Positions 34,321 to 44,189 of a stretch of 64,000 bases of DNA are shown piece after piece. The stretch covers positions 126,143,462 to 126,207,461 of the forward strand of contig CM051455.1 in the NCBI GenBank assembly GCA_028274465.1. The letters run 5' to 3'. The notes under the pieces are model-generated. The model saw only the letters and a program-made list of their open reading frames with translations, was not told where the DNA came from and did no database searches. Made by a program: the position numbers and the translations under genes. Position 1 is the stretch's first letter. Each line of letters starts with the position of its first letter. This DNA is from Plantago ovata. Lineage: Eukaryota > Streptophyta > Magnoliopsida > Lamiales > Plantaginaceae.

Positions 34321-36440
34321 TCATGATCTCCTTTCCATGCCACGAACCTGTGAATAAGAAAGAATATAGGCTGCAAGACCACAGTAGTGAGTAGTGAAAG
34401 AAATATCGGGCGGTTCAGGTGGATCAGGTAGGGCTTGCAACACGTGTTGCTTGCCATCCACTTCGATGGTGCAAGTTCTTTGGTAGATGTCCATCACGGA
34501 GCGTAGTTTAGTCAAGAAGTTTTCCCTAAGAGTATGACATCCCCTGTCCAGGTGCAGATGCCGGCATAACTACAAAATTGGTGTATATAGATGCTTCACC
34601 AATCTTGACCAACACATTTTTCACAACGCCCTCGGGTCTCATAAAGGATCCATCCGCCAAACGCACAATAGCCCTTTGCTCAGATAGTTTTCCAATGTTG
34701 CTCTTTTCAAACACATTCAAAGGAATTATGTTTGAGTAGGATCCCGTGTCTAGTGTGGCACGAACATCTTCAAGCTCACCAATCCCTACCTTAATATCGA
34801 AACTTTTAGGGAGTGGTTCGGGATCCTCTTGCTCCTCATCACTTGCGTCAGAACCAAGGTCCTTCTCTTCTTCCTCAGCCTGTAGAAGTTCTTCCTTCAT
34901 GCAAAACTCGCACCTAACGGCCTTCCTGATGGTGATTTCGTCAGGTACATCACCAACCAATTTCGTCTTCACAGTGTTGCTAGGCAGTTTGCCTTGTTCC
35001 CTACTTGCTCCTCGGTCGATCAACTCTTGCATCTTTTGATGGGCAAGTCTAGTGCTCTCTTCCAACCTATCGAACCTTGCCCTAGTCTTCTCAGAATCTT
35101 CTTCATAACGTTTGAGAAAACTTTGTGTGTGATCAACCAACTTTTGCAAGTTTTCCATCAGTTGAGCCGACTTCGACTTCGGTGGCTCTTTCGAAGCGGG
35201 GTTTTCGCAGTGATCATTACCATAGTTCAGCCTACTACGGTCTTGGTTAGGTCCATAAGTTTGGTTAGCCGGTGCATATCCTTGATTGTTACGGTATCCT
35301 CTTCTCCAAAATCCACCTCGAGGATTCCTACCGTCTTGTCCGTAGCTAACTTCTTGAGTGCCAAACTCCGTAGCAAAGGCTTCTTCTTCGCCTCCTCGAG
35401 CCCAGTTGCCATCATCGTATGCCAGCTCCGATCTACACATATGAGCCCCATGCCCATAGTTCTTGCATATTCGGCATACTTAGTTCGAAACAGATGTTCC
35501 GGTGGCGCTCTTGAGGACTTGCTTCAATTTGTTGGTAAAGCACTTGAATTTATCCCTATTTCCCCTGTACATAGGGGCTTCTTGAGTCGGTGGAGCTTCA
35601 GGTCCACGTCTCCTAACCATTGCTCTCGGGTCCTTGAACTGCGAACCCTTAGCAAGCCTTTCGAAAACTGCCCAGACGGCTTCTGCGGTTTCCTCCCAAA
35701 TATTGCCTCGGCATTGGAAATCCACCACTTGTTGGTTCTCGAAGGTTAGTCCATTGTAGAATCGTTGGACTAGGTCGGAAAGTTCAAAACCACGGTGAGG
35801 GCACTTGTTCGTGAGATCTTGGAACCTCTCAAACGCGGTGTAGATGGTCTCATCATAGTCCTGTCTGAATCCAGTGATTTGCGCCTTTAGCGCGGTAGTC
35901 AAGGTGTGAGGGAAGTATTTCTCAATGAAAGCTGAAAAAACCTTTTCCCAAGTGTCCAGCGAGCCGGCTGGTAGAGAACTCAGCCATGACTTGGCTCTGT
36001 CACCAAGTCCCATAGCAAAAAACCGTCATCCTCAACTCATCCGTTGTTATGTCAGCTCCGGGTCGTGGGAGTTGGTTGACGAAATCATCGATATTGTGCA
36101 AGTACCCCATCACATCTTCCCTTGATAAGCCATAGAACCTCAGAAGTTGTTGGAATGTGTGGTTCTTGATCTCCAGATCTCGGGTTGCAGAAGAAAGAAC
36201 AATCGCCGGTCCCCTCATACGATCTTTGGTGGGTTGAACCCATGCCTTCAGTGGTCTAGCTTCTGCCATTCCGTCGATTTCCTTGAAAAGACTAAGTAGA
36301 GATTCAGAGAAATCGGTTTCCTCTATTTCCTCTAGTGCGCGCCTTTCAAGTAGTCGCCTTCTTTGGTGGTAGACTCTATCGATCTCAGAAATTGAATCAG
36401 CAAGCGGTGTTCCTGCAGAACGTGTATGCCGCATACACAA
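34321..36440 (-). pseudogene. Gag-protease of element 5 (type B)
   Basis: The best-kept type-B copy. From 36440: basic N-terminus (RVYHQRRRLLERR), gag domain (MRGPAIVLSSATRDLEIKNHTFQQL; GLGDRAKSWLSSLPAGSLDTWEKVF), knuckle CRICKNYGHGAHMC, coiled segment with KMQELIDRGASREQGKLP, and aspartic protease with LDTGSYSNIIPLNVFE. The tail contains MDIYQRTCTIEVDGKQH. Breaks: a frameshift near 36013, an in-frame TAA at 35480-35482 just before the knuckle (Glu in element 2), and a frameshift near 34540. The last lies inside the gap-flanking duplication and may be a consensus error. Confidence 0.88.
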
Positions 36441-36581
36441 TTTGTAACAGACTCGGAAAGGTGATTAGAGACAAACTAGGAAAGCAGTATCAGAGAGAGA
36501 TTAAAAAGGAAAACTAAAACTAGTAGAATTAGGAATCTAAAGCTGTAAATATAAACAAATTAAATAGAAAAAGGAGTATAG

Positions 36582-36599
36582 TCCCCGGCAACGGCGCCA
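36582..36599 (-). promoter_or_regulatory. tRNA-Asp primer-binding site, element 5
   Basis: Perfect 18-base match to the site in elements 1, 2 and 6, with the ATT spacer before the LTR at 36603. Confidence 0.92.
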
Positions 36600-36602
36600 A
36601 TT

Positions 36603-37874
36603 TGATGAACGCGGATGTCGTGCTCCGGATTCAGTCAAATAAATTGTATTTAGCCAAAGGCAATCCACAACTACAACGAAAACCGTAGTGTAGCAGTAGA
36701 ATGACTCGAGTGTCGTTCTCTCAGGACTATAACTAGCTTTATCTATTTAACAAGAGAATATAAAACAGCAGACAGATAGCAATAGGGGGTTTCTAGCAGA
36801 TAATGGAGATTGGTGATAGTATGGTCCTTCTTAACATAACGGGTCGATAATCATGCATAAATTCCTCGGTCTTGCATAGAGATCTTTGAATCAATCTAGT
36901 GTCCTGTTGCAAGTATTAAGCACTACGAAGATAATTTGGTCTGACTAGTCAATCACGATTATCCTAATGTGTTTCGTAATTATTCAACACTACAAAGATA
37001 ATTGGTCTGATGGTCGACTAGTGTCCAATTGTGCATAATAATCAATACAACATACGAGAATTTTGGTTACAACTGATCAACGAAATAAAGCAATGACACG
37101 GAGTATAATGCGCGATATAGCCATTAGCATGATTATCTTCCCTTCGCTAAGAATTCACATACTACCACCAACGATAAGTTTAGCTACTCATAATAAGCAT
37201 GCAATCAACAGAAATCATAGAAGAAAACATGTTGAAAGAATATAAAATAAGTAGAATAAAACTGTAAGATACAAAGTTACCGAAGGTTGTCAATCTCCGG
37301 ATGATTGCGGTCCTACGAGCTCCAAACTGCTATGAAAAAGTATCCCCTAAGCTACAGAACTCCCAGGACAGGCCCCGGGAAGTTCCTACCTAAAACTATA
37401 GAGAGAGGTGAGAGACAAGGTCTGGAAAGATATGATTTTTGGAGAGAAAACTGAGCACTATATATAGGCCCCGAATAAAACACGGCGCTGTTCGCCGCAG
37501 GTTGGGGCGGTTCGCCCCCCAACTTATTCGCGGAATTCCGCGTTTTTCGACGCGGTTTTGGATTTCTTCACCTTTTCGGACTCGGTTTCTGACTTCTATT
37601 GGCCTTCTAACCTCCAGATTCGACCCCTAGACTCCAAATCCTATCCGGAAACCTTCAGATACTCCAAATAGGCTTCTGGAACACCAATTCCTTGTCAACT
37701 TCAATATAATTGCCCGGAAATCCCCGAATTTCAACCAAAACCTGTAAAATAAAATCTAAAGGGAAACGTGACACTATTCTAATAAAATGTACTAAAATAT
37801 AGCTAAATTAACATAGAGGATAGCTAAAATAGGTGAAAAAGACTCGAATGAAAGTGTAAAATACACATTCATCA
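36603..37874 (-). repeat. 5' LTR of element 5
   Basis: 1272 bp. TATATATA at 37459-37466; short palindrome tract at about 37486-37518. Confidence 0.95.
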
Positions 37875-38123
37875 ATGGTCACTGTCATTAATGATGGACC
37901 TATCAAGATCACTAAGGTTGAAAGAAGTTTTCCTCACAAAACCACTGAAGCTGGAAAGGAAACTATCTTAGGCGAACCGGTTGATTCCGTTGTACCAAAA
38001 CCGAGAGAGGAATGGACTTCCGACGAAGCTAAGAGATTCCGTCTTGATGGCCAAGCAAGAAACATCATCCAAACTTTAAACAAGGTACAAACGAGTCACT
38101 GGAAGACTTGGATTTCAGATTCA

Positions 38124-39526
38124 TGATGAACGTATTTTTGACGCGTTCATCTTGTCTTTTTCACCTTCTTTTGCTATCTTTTAGCCTTGTTTTTTGGTTA
38201 GTTTTGTAGAATTGTGTCACGTTTTGTGTTTTCTGCATTTTCAGGCACTTAGGTACGAAACGGCGTTTTTGGAGCTAAAAACGAGCTTTTTTGATGGAAA
38301 AGATGGCCCCGTTGAAGTTCCCCAATCTCCGTGGCTTGTTCGTAAGTGTTTGAGCATCAATAAGCATCGAGAAGGATGAGTCCAAGGCACCCGAGGGCCA
38401 TGCGAGGGAAAAAGATTGAGTTTGAAGACAAAAATCTGCCCAGGAGCCAAGCTAAGCGCCTGGAATAGTGAAGCGCTTCGCTTCAATTTCCAGGAGCTTG
38501 GGCACAGAAGCCAAGCGAAGCGCTTGGAGTGCCCGAAGCGCTTCGCTTGCCAAGCGGTCCGCTTGGCTTCTCCAAGCGGTCCGCTTGGCAGCGGTTACGT
38601 TTTCGGATTTTCCTTCTTAGATCTGATCTTTGATCATTTTTTGAATATCTTTTAAACTGTAACTTCGTTTTGGAGAGCTCCTAAGCCCCAAAACTCAGAG
38701 AATATTCAGATTACTTTGTATTTTATCTTGGGATTCAAGGTTTTGATTGGGATTCATCCTTTGTAATCATCTACGGAGAGGTTTTCTTTGCTTTCCACCG
38801 ATTAGTGACAGCTTTGGTGGTAACTTGTATCACTCTCTTCTCTTGTAGTTTGATATGATGTATTCTGATTATTATTCATATGAATTGATGTCTATGTTGA
38901 TGAATATGAGTAGCTAAATCTTTTGTGCTGGTGGTAGAATGTAGAATATGCATGCTATGGGTTATGTTTATGCTTACATGAGATTGTGATTCAATCTTGC
39001 TGGAAATCCCTTCATATGATTCTTAGTTGCCTATAAAATATATTCGAATTGAGTATAGTGACAAACTCTTGGTCAATGAAAGCTATAGGGTTGTATGTTA
39101 GAGATTTGCAGCATGCTAGATAAATGGTGTTGGTGACAAGCACCTCTAAAGTATTGATAGTGATCTTTCATGATGTGTGTCTTAAATTTGCCTAGACGAG
39201 TTGCTTAGCAGACTTGATCGAAGGTTCTACGCACTGAACTTGTGAGCAGATACGTAACCCATGCATGTGTATTTGATTTCTACCACCAACCGTTTTCCAA
39301 ACTGGTTTACAACAATCTGATTACTCGTTGCTATTGTTCAAAGGAAACGATTCTCTAAACATTTGAACTCGTTGACTGAAATTACATGCAAAAACCTCAA
39401 GCAAAGCCACGTTAGGTCCCGAGAGAACGACACTCGGGGACAACTTGCCATTGCACTCTAGTTTGTGTAGTGATAAGTGTTCTTAGGCTTTTAAACAAAT
39501 TTAATTGGTGAAAAACGACATCATCA
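38124..39526 (+). repeat. 5' LTR of element 6
   Basis: 1403 bp, TGATGA…CATCATCA. Palindromic words of the CAAGCGG/CCGCTTG type cluster at 38432-38590. The chance open frames inside are not genes. Confidence 0.95.
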
Positions 39527-39529
39527 ATT

Positions 39530-39547
39530 TGGCGCCGTTGCCGGGGA
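39530..39547 (+). promoter_or_regulatory. tRNA-Asp primer-binding site, element 6
   Basis: TGGCGCCGTTGCCGGGGA, three bases after the LTR. Confidence 0.95.
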
Positions 39548-39669
39548 CTTAACTCCTTTGGTTGGTGTTTTTGTTTTGGTTTTTTCAGCCAACATCTCTT
39601 CTTTGTCTCATTTCTGTTTTTGTTTCTTTTTGCTTGAGATACTCACTATCTTGTATTTCAGGTGCGTGC

Positions 39670-41976
39670 ATGCCTAGAACCCGAACGGGTGGACCTATTA
39701 TTGAACCTTTTGTAGATGAGATCGATCGTTTGTTTCAAAGGAGAAGGAGGAATTTGAATCTTGAGTTTGAAGGAGTAGCATCTAGAGCTTCTACTTCTGA
39801 TATTCGGGAAGAGTCTTCTTCTTATCTTTTGGAGCCAATTCTTGAATCGGTTTACTTGGAAGGTGAAATGGCGGAGAGACCTATCCGTACACTTACAAAG
39901 CCTACGGTTGGGGCTAGAGGACCAGCAATTGTCCTCAATGATGCCACTAGGAACTTGGAGATCAAGAATCACATGTTCCAACAACTTCCCAAATTCTATG
40001 GGATGGCTAATGAGGACGTGATTGGGTTCTTGAATGAGCTCGAGAATTTTGTTCTCCATCTTGGGCGACCAGGAGCTGGTGTTACGGACGATGATATCCG
40101 TTTGAAGGTCTTTTCTATGGGGCTAGGCGATCGTGCAAAGGCTTGGCTCAATACTTTGGAGGCCGGGTCTTTGACGACATGGGACCTATGTTTCGACAAG
40201 TTCATGGAGCGTTACTACCCCGCTTCCAAGACAATGGCTATGAAGAGCCAAATTAGCTCCTTCGAACAGAGGTACGATGAGCCTTTCCACGAGGCCTATG
40301 ATCGTTTCATGGGATTGCATCATCGATGCCCACATAACGGGTATGATAAAGGTCAGCTTCTCCAATTCTTTTACAATGGTTTACATCCTGAGATTCAATC
40401 TCAAGTGGATAGTATTTGCGGAGGTAGTATGGGGGAGTTGCTTCCTTCTCAAGCCCAAGTGAAGCTGGACATGATGTACCGGAATTCACAAAACCGGAAT
40501 GTGAGGGCTCGTGTGTTCCAAAAGGAGCAAAGAGGTGAAGCCAAGGTAGTAGTGGAACAAAATGTCTTTGATGGGTTCGCCCATGAAGTGAAGCAAGCTT
40601 TGAGGCAAAGCGTTCCTTCTCCTTCTACGGAGGTTTGTGGTGTGTGCAAAAACTATGGGCACCCGGCCTACTTGTGCCGTTCTGAATTTGCTAGAGAGCA
40701 ATACATCACGAACGAGGTCCATCAAGAAGTATATGCTGCTGAGGGAGAGCAAGTAGTTGGAGATGTGAACTACGGGCAAGGTTATGGCAATGTGAGGCCA
40801 CAAAACCGTGGACCCCGAGGTGGGTACCAGAGTTAAGGCACCCGTGGTTATTTTCATAACTCGGATCAAAATGCCTATGGGCCTAATCAAGATAGAAGTC
40901 GTCTCAGCTATGGGAACAATTGGTATGAGGGAGCACCGCCTTCTAATCCTACACCTCCACCTCCGGTTGCTAGTTCGGGACCACAAGGTGGAGGGGTGCT
41001 TCCTTCACCTCTTGTCTCTTCACTCAATGATCTGGTTTTGAAGACGAATAAATTCATGGAGCATTACTATCGTAATGAGGCTACTAACAATCAACTCTTT
41101 GAGAAGCTTGAGGCTAGTAGTAGCAACCTCCATAAGAAGCTACAAGAGCTTATAGATCGAGGGGCGAGTAGAGAGCAAGGGAAGTTTCCCGGAAACACGG
41201 AGAAGGCTATGGCCATAACCGTGGTGACTGATTTGCCCGTGGAGATCACGGTTGTGAGAGACAATGCACGAGTTGAGGTGCCAAGTTGCAAGGTAACTGA
41301 AACTTGCAAGGTGAGTGAGGAGCTTGAGACTCCTAAGGTAGTTGTGGAAGAGAAAGAGGTCGCACAATCTGATGCTATAGTTGAGGAAGTGAATGAAAAC
41401 TCATCGTCTGAGGATGAGTTGGTGGATATGGTGGAAGTGCCTATCCAAGAGAGCTTTGATGTGGAAATCGGCTTGGGTAAGAAGGATGGAATAGTGGCAA
41501 CTCTAGACACGGGAGCGGGTGTGAATGTCATACCTTTGAACGTGTACGAAGAGTCGGGTTTGTCTGGCTTAAGACCAATGAAGTGCATGGTGCAATTGGC
41601 GGATGGGTCTATGAAGAAGCCATTGGGTGTGATCGAAAATCTAGTGGTAAGAGTCGCCGGTGTAGAGGTCAAGACGAACTTCATCGTCATGCCTACATCC
41701 TCCGCAAAGCTCAAGGATGTGGTTCTTTTGGGTAGAGCCTTCATCAACAAAGTACATATGGTGATAGACATGTACCGTCGTACATGTAGCTTCGAGGTAA
41801 ATGGCAAGCAACATACGTTGCGAGCCATAATTAATTCATGTGCTTATGTTGATACTAACGAACTTGTAGGATTTTTTGGTCCTCTTTATGTTCGTCAAGA
41901 TGTGCAGGGACTTAGTGCTTTGAAGAGCACTTGGACGGGGAAGTTTAGTACCCGATGCAAAATTGATCCCGCATGA
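39670..41976 (+). pseudogene. Gag-protease of element 6 (type B)
   Basis: The start is probably the ATG at 39670 (MPRTRTGG), which aligns with the N-termini of the other type-B copies; the frame is open further upstream. Domains in order: basic segment FQRRRRN, gag domain (ARGPAIVLNDATRNLEIKNH; GLGDRAKAWLNTLEAGSLTTW), knuckle CGVCKNYGHPAYLC (40636-40677), KLQELIDRGASREQGKFP, and aspartic protease with LDTGAGVNVIPLNVYE (near 41503) and VVLLGRAF. It ends at 41976. The only lesion I see is an in-frame TAA at 40834-40836; the frame is otherwise open, so this copy is nearly intact. Confidence 0.9.
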
Positions 41977-42018
41977 GCTAAGATGAGTCGAGCCAACGAC
42001 TTCTAAACAAAGGCGCTT

Positions 42019-42036
42019 CTCGGGAGGCAACCCGAG
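42019..42036 (+). other. Post-gag hairpin, element 6
   Basis: CTCGGG, loop AGGCAA, CCCGAG, 43 bp after the gag-protease stop. Same loop as in elements 2 and 5 with a different stem. Confidence 0.7.
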
Positions 42037-42154
42037 GTTGTAGGTAATTGCATGTAGATTAGAAGCACGTTTAAATTTTGTTTCGTTGTTTAGACAAGTT
42101 TTTTGGGGTGAAAATTTAGTAAAAGTTGAAAAAAAATAGATTTGGGAGCTTCAG

Positions 42155-42385
42155 GTCCCAAGCGAACCGCTTGGACAGCCCAAGCGGTCCGCTTGAATTT
42201 CCAGTAAGAATCCCATTCTTACTGGAAATCCAAGCGAAGCGCTTGGCTAGCCCAAGCGGTCCGCTTGAATTTTCAGTAGGAATGAGAATTCCTTCTGGAA
42301 ATCCAAGTGGAGCGCTTGGGAGTGCCCAATCGGACCGCTTGCCAAGCGCTTCGCTTGGGACACCCAAGCGCTTCGCTTGGCTTTC
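42155..42385 (+). repeat. Internal palindrome array, element 6
   Basis: About eight copies of 14-17 bp palindromes (CAAGCGG-N-CCGCTTG and CAAGCGAAGCGCTTG types), the same words as in the LTR. It precedes the leader exon of the third ORF. Confidence 0.8.
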
Positions 42386-42594
42386 TTTAAGGAAGCAAGC
42401 GGGGCACTTGAGATTCAAAGCCTCCCACTTCGTTTTTCTTCCTCCTTTGCCGATTTTGCACCCCAAAAACCTCAATCTCTCTCAATTCTCCACCAATTCT
42501 TGCAATCTTGTGCATTTTACAAAGTCCATCACCCCCTCTATCATCTTAGCCGATCAAATTTCACGTTTGAAGCATCCATAACAAGGAATCAAAG

Positions 42595-43219
42595 GTACCT
42601 CTCATGAACCCTAACTTTCTTGAATTTGGGATTTTATCTTAATTAGCTTCAATTGTGTTATGCATTGGTGAATTAGAGTTTGATAATGATTATTGAGCAT
42701 GTTTGTTACTAGATGTGATGTCTAAATTCGAATTTTGCTCTTCTTGATTTATGATGAACTCTAGTGATTCGAATTTTTGCTATGTAATTGTTTGATGATT
42801 GTTAGCCTTGAATTTGAGTTATGTTATGATTCGAACTTTTGCTATGTAATTGTTTGATGATTGTTAGCCTTGAATTTGAGTTGTGATATGATTATGGTGA
42901 TGTTGTGATTGCATGAGAATGTGTTGGATTGGTTGGGTAATTTAATTGGAGAGTTTGTTTGCTTGGTTTAGATTCGTACGGATTTATCGTAACGAAGTGT
43001 TAAAGCTTCTCGATTTTTTCATATGAACTTTAGCAAGCCTTCAAACTCACCATGAGATTACTTGAGTGAGTTTTGACGTCTAAGAGTCGACTTGTTGCGT
43101 TATGACTCGTTTTAAACGAAGAACGTATACTTGTCTTAGAGTAGAAGTAGATTGTTTGGTAGTAGTATAAGAGTCTAAGTCTTATTGTCTCTTGAAGTTA
43201 TCTAATAAGATTATTCTAG
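42595..43219 (+). other. Putative intron before the third ORF, element 6
   Basis: CAAAG|GTACCTC at 42595 and TTATTCTAG|GTACCATGG at 43219, 625 bp and AT-rich. It shares ATGAACCCTAA after the donor with the intron of element 2. Splicing would place a short leader exon before the ATG at 43225. Confidence 0.6.
42780..42890. repeat. Short tandem repeat inside the intron
   Basis: A segment of about 60 bp (attcgaattttgctatg… to …gaatttgagtt) is repeated once directly, near 42770-42828 and 42831-42885. Confidence 0.6.
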
Positions 43220-43224
43220 GTACC

Positions 43225-44189
43225 ATGGACACAAGAGCCAAGAAGAAAGCAAGGAAGGATGGAGCTTCAACTTCCAAGGAGATTCCCCGTGATGAAAGCG
43301 ACCGTGACCCATACAAAGAATCAGACGCATTGCGGAGGTTCCGATACAACTTTTATAGGGGAGGGGAACGGTAAGTGATTTGGGACCGTAGCATCTCCTT
43401 TACTTCAATGGATTTGGACGTATTAAAGGGGACAAAATATGAGGACAAGGGGATTTTCTTTGATGTACCCTATGCACCCTATGCTCACCTTACCAGGCTT
43501 ATAACGGCGAGAGGATGGACTTTCTATGGGAAAGAACTCTGCGGATGGGATAGAGACCTTGTCTAGGAGTTCCACATTGCCTTCGAGGACTATAACTATA
43601 AGGCCGAAGCAGTACCTATTCGTGGTGTGATGGTCCCTTTCTCACCATTGAGTATCACTAGTTTCATTATGGGACTAAAAGAACCCTTGTGGGAAGACAA
43701 GAATAAGGTAGCATACTATGTGAATGATCCCTTTATGCACTATGTCTATGACCCAACGATTGAGAAGTTTCCAAGAAAGATAGCCGGGGTTCTGACAACC
43801 AAGGACTATAAGCCAAGGAAGACGCGTCTCGATAACACCTTGAAGTATAAAGATTTGCACTTGCACGCCCGCATGATCCTACCTTTCGTGGTAGCTAATC
43901 TGATCCCGGGACTCATAACCGAAGAGATAACGCCGGAAGTCGGGATCTTAGTCTATTCCCTCATGGCAAACCTGCCCATCACTCCGGGAGACATCATCTT
44001 CCAGCAATTCGAGATTAACGAGAGCCCAGTCACCCACTAGTCTTCCCAAATCTGATTACTGCTATGTGTGAGAAAGCTAACGTGCCAAACATCCGGCTCA
44101 CCGAGGCATCGAGGGAACCAATCGACATAGAGACACACGATCTGATACTCCACCGCTTCGAAGTAGAGCAAGGGTTCGAATCCGAGTGA
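43225..44189 (+). pseudogene. Envelope-like third ORF of element 6
   Basis: Starts MDTRAKKKARKDG after the putative intron. The middle part (FFDVPYAPYAHLTRLITARGW, RGVMVPFSPLSITSFIMGL, LHARMILPFVVANLIPG) and the tail (FPNLITAMCEKANV) resemble the plant-transposon-protein domain found in third ORFs of Athila and Sirevirus elements, sometimes called envelope-like. No signal peptide or membrane span is visible in what remains. Two in-frame stops (TAA 43372-43374, TAG 43564-43566) and a frameshift near 44036 break it; the last frame ends at TGA 44187-44189. The function of the family is not known. Confidence 0.7.

Larger units (their letters stand above)
30138..37874 (-). mobile_element. Element 5: non-autonomous Athila-like element, gag-protease only
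   Basis: LTRs 30138-31408 and 36603-37874, TSD atggt, primer-binding site at 36582-36599. It encodes one gag-protease ORF (type B) and has neither pol nor a third ORF. The 3' noncoding block is the family type. With the probable false duplication removed it is about 6.4 kb. Confidence 0.93.

Noticed and set aside
37063..37245. Short conserved open frame repeated in the LTRs (also at 30599-30781)
   Set aside because: It is the same LTR segment in both LTRs of element 5; conservation reflects LTR identity, not coding.
38432..38590. CRISPR-like or satellite array from the repeated CAAGCG words
   Set aside because: Spacing is irregular, words are palindromic and variable, and the context is a plant LTR; no constant repeat-spacer pattern.
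40996..41828. Long minus-strand open frame opposite the element 6 protease
   Set aside because: Antisense shadow of gag-protease, without family motifs; similar shadows occur opposite the gag of elements 2 and 5 and the pol of element 1.
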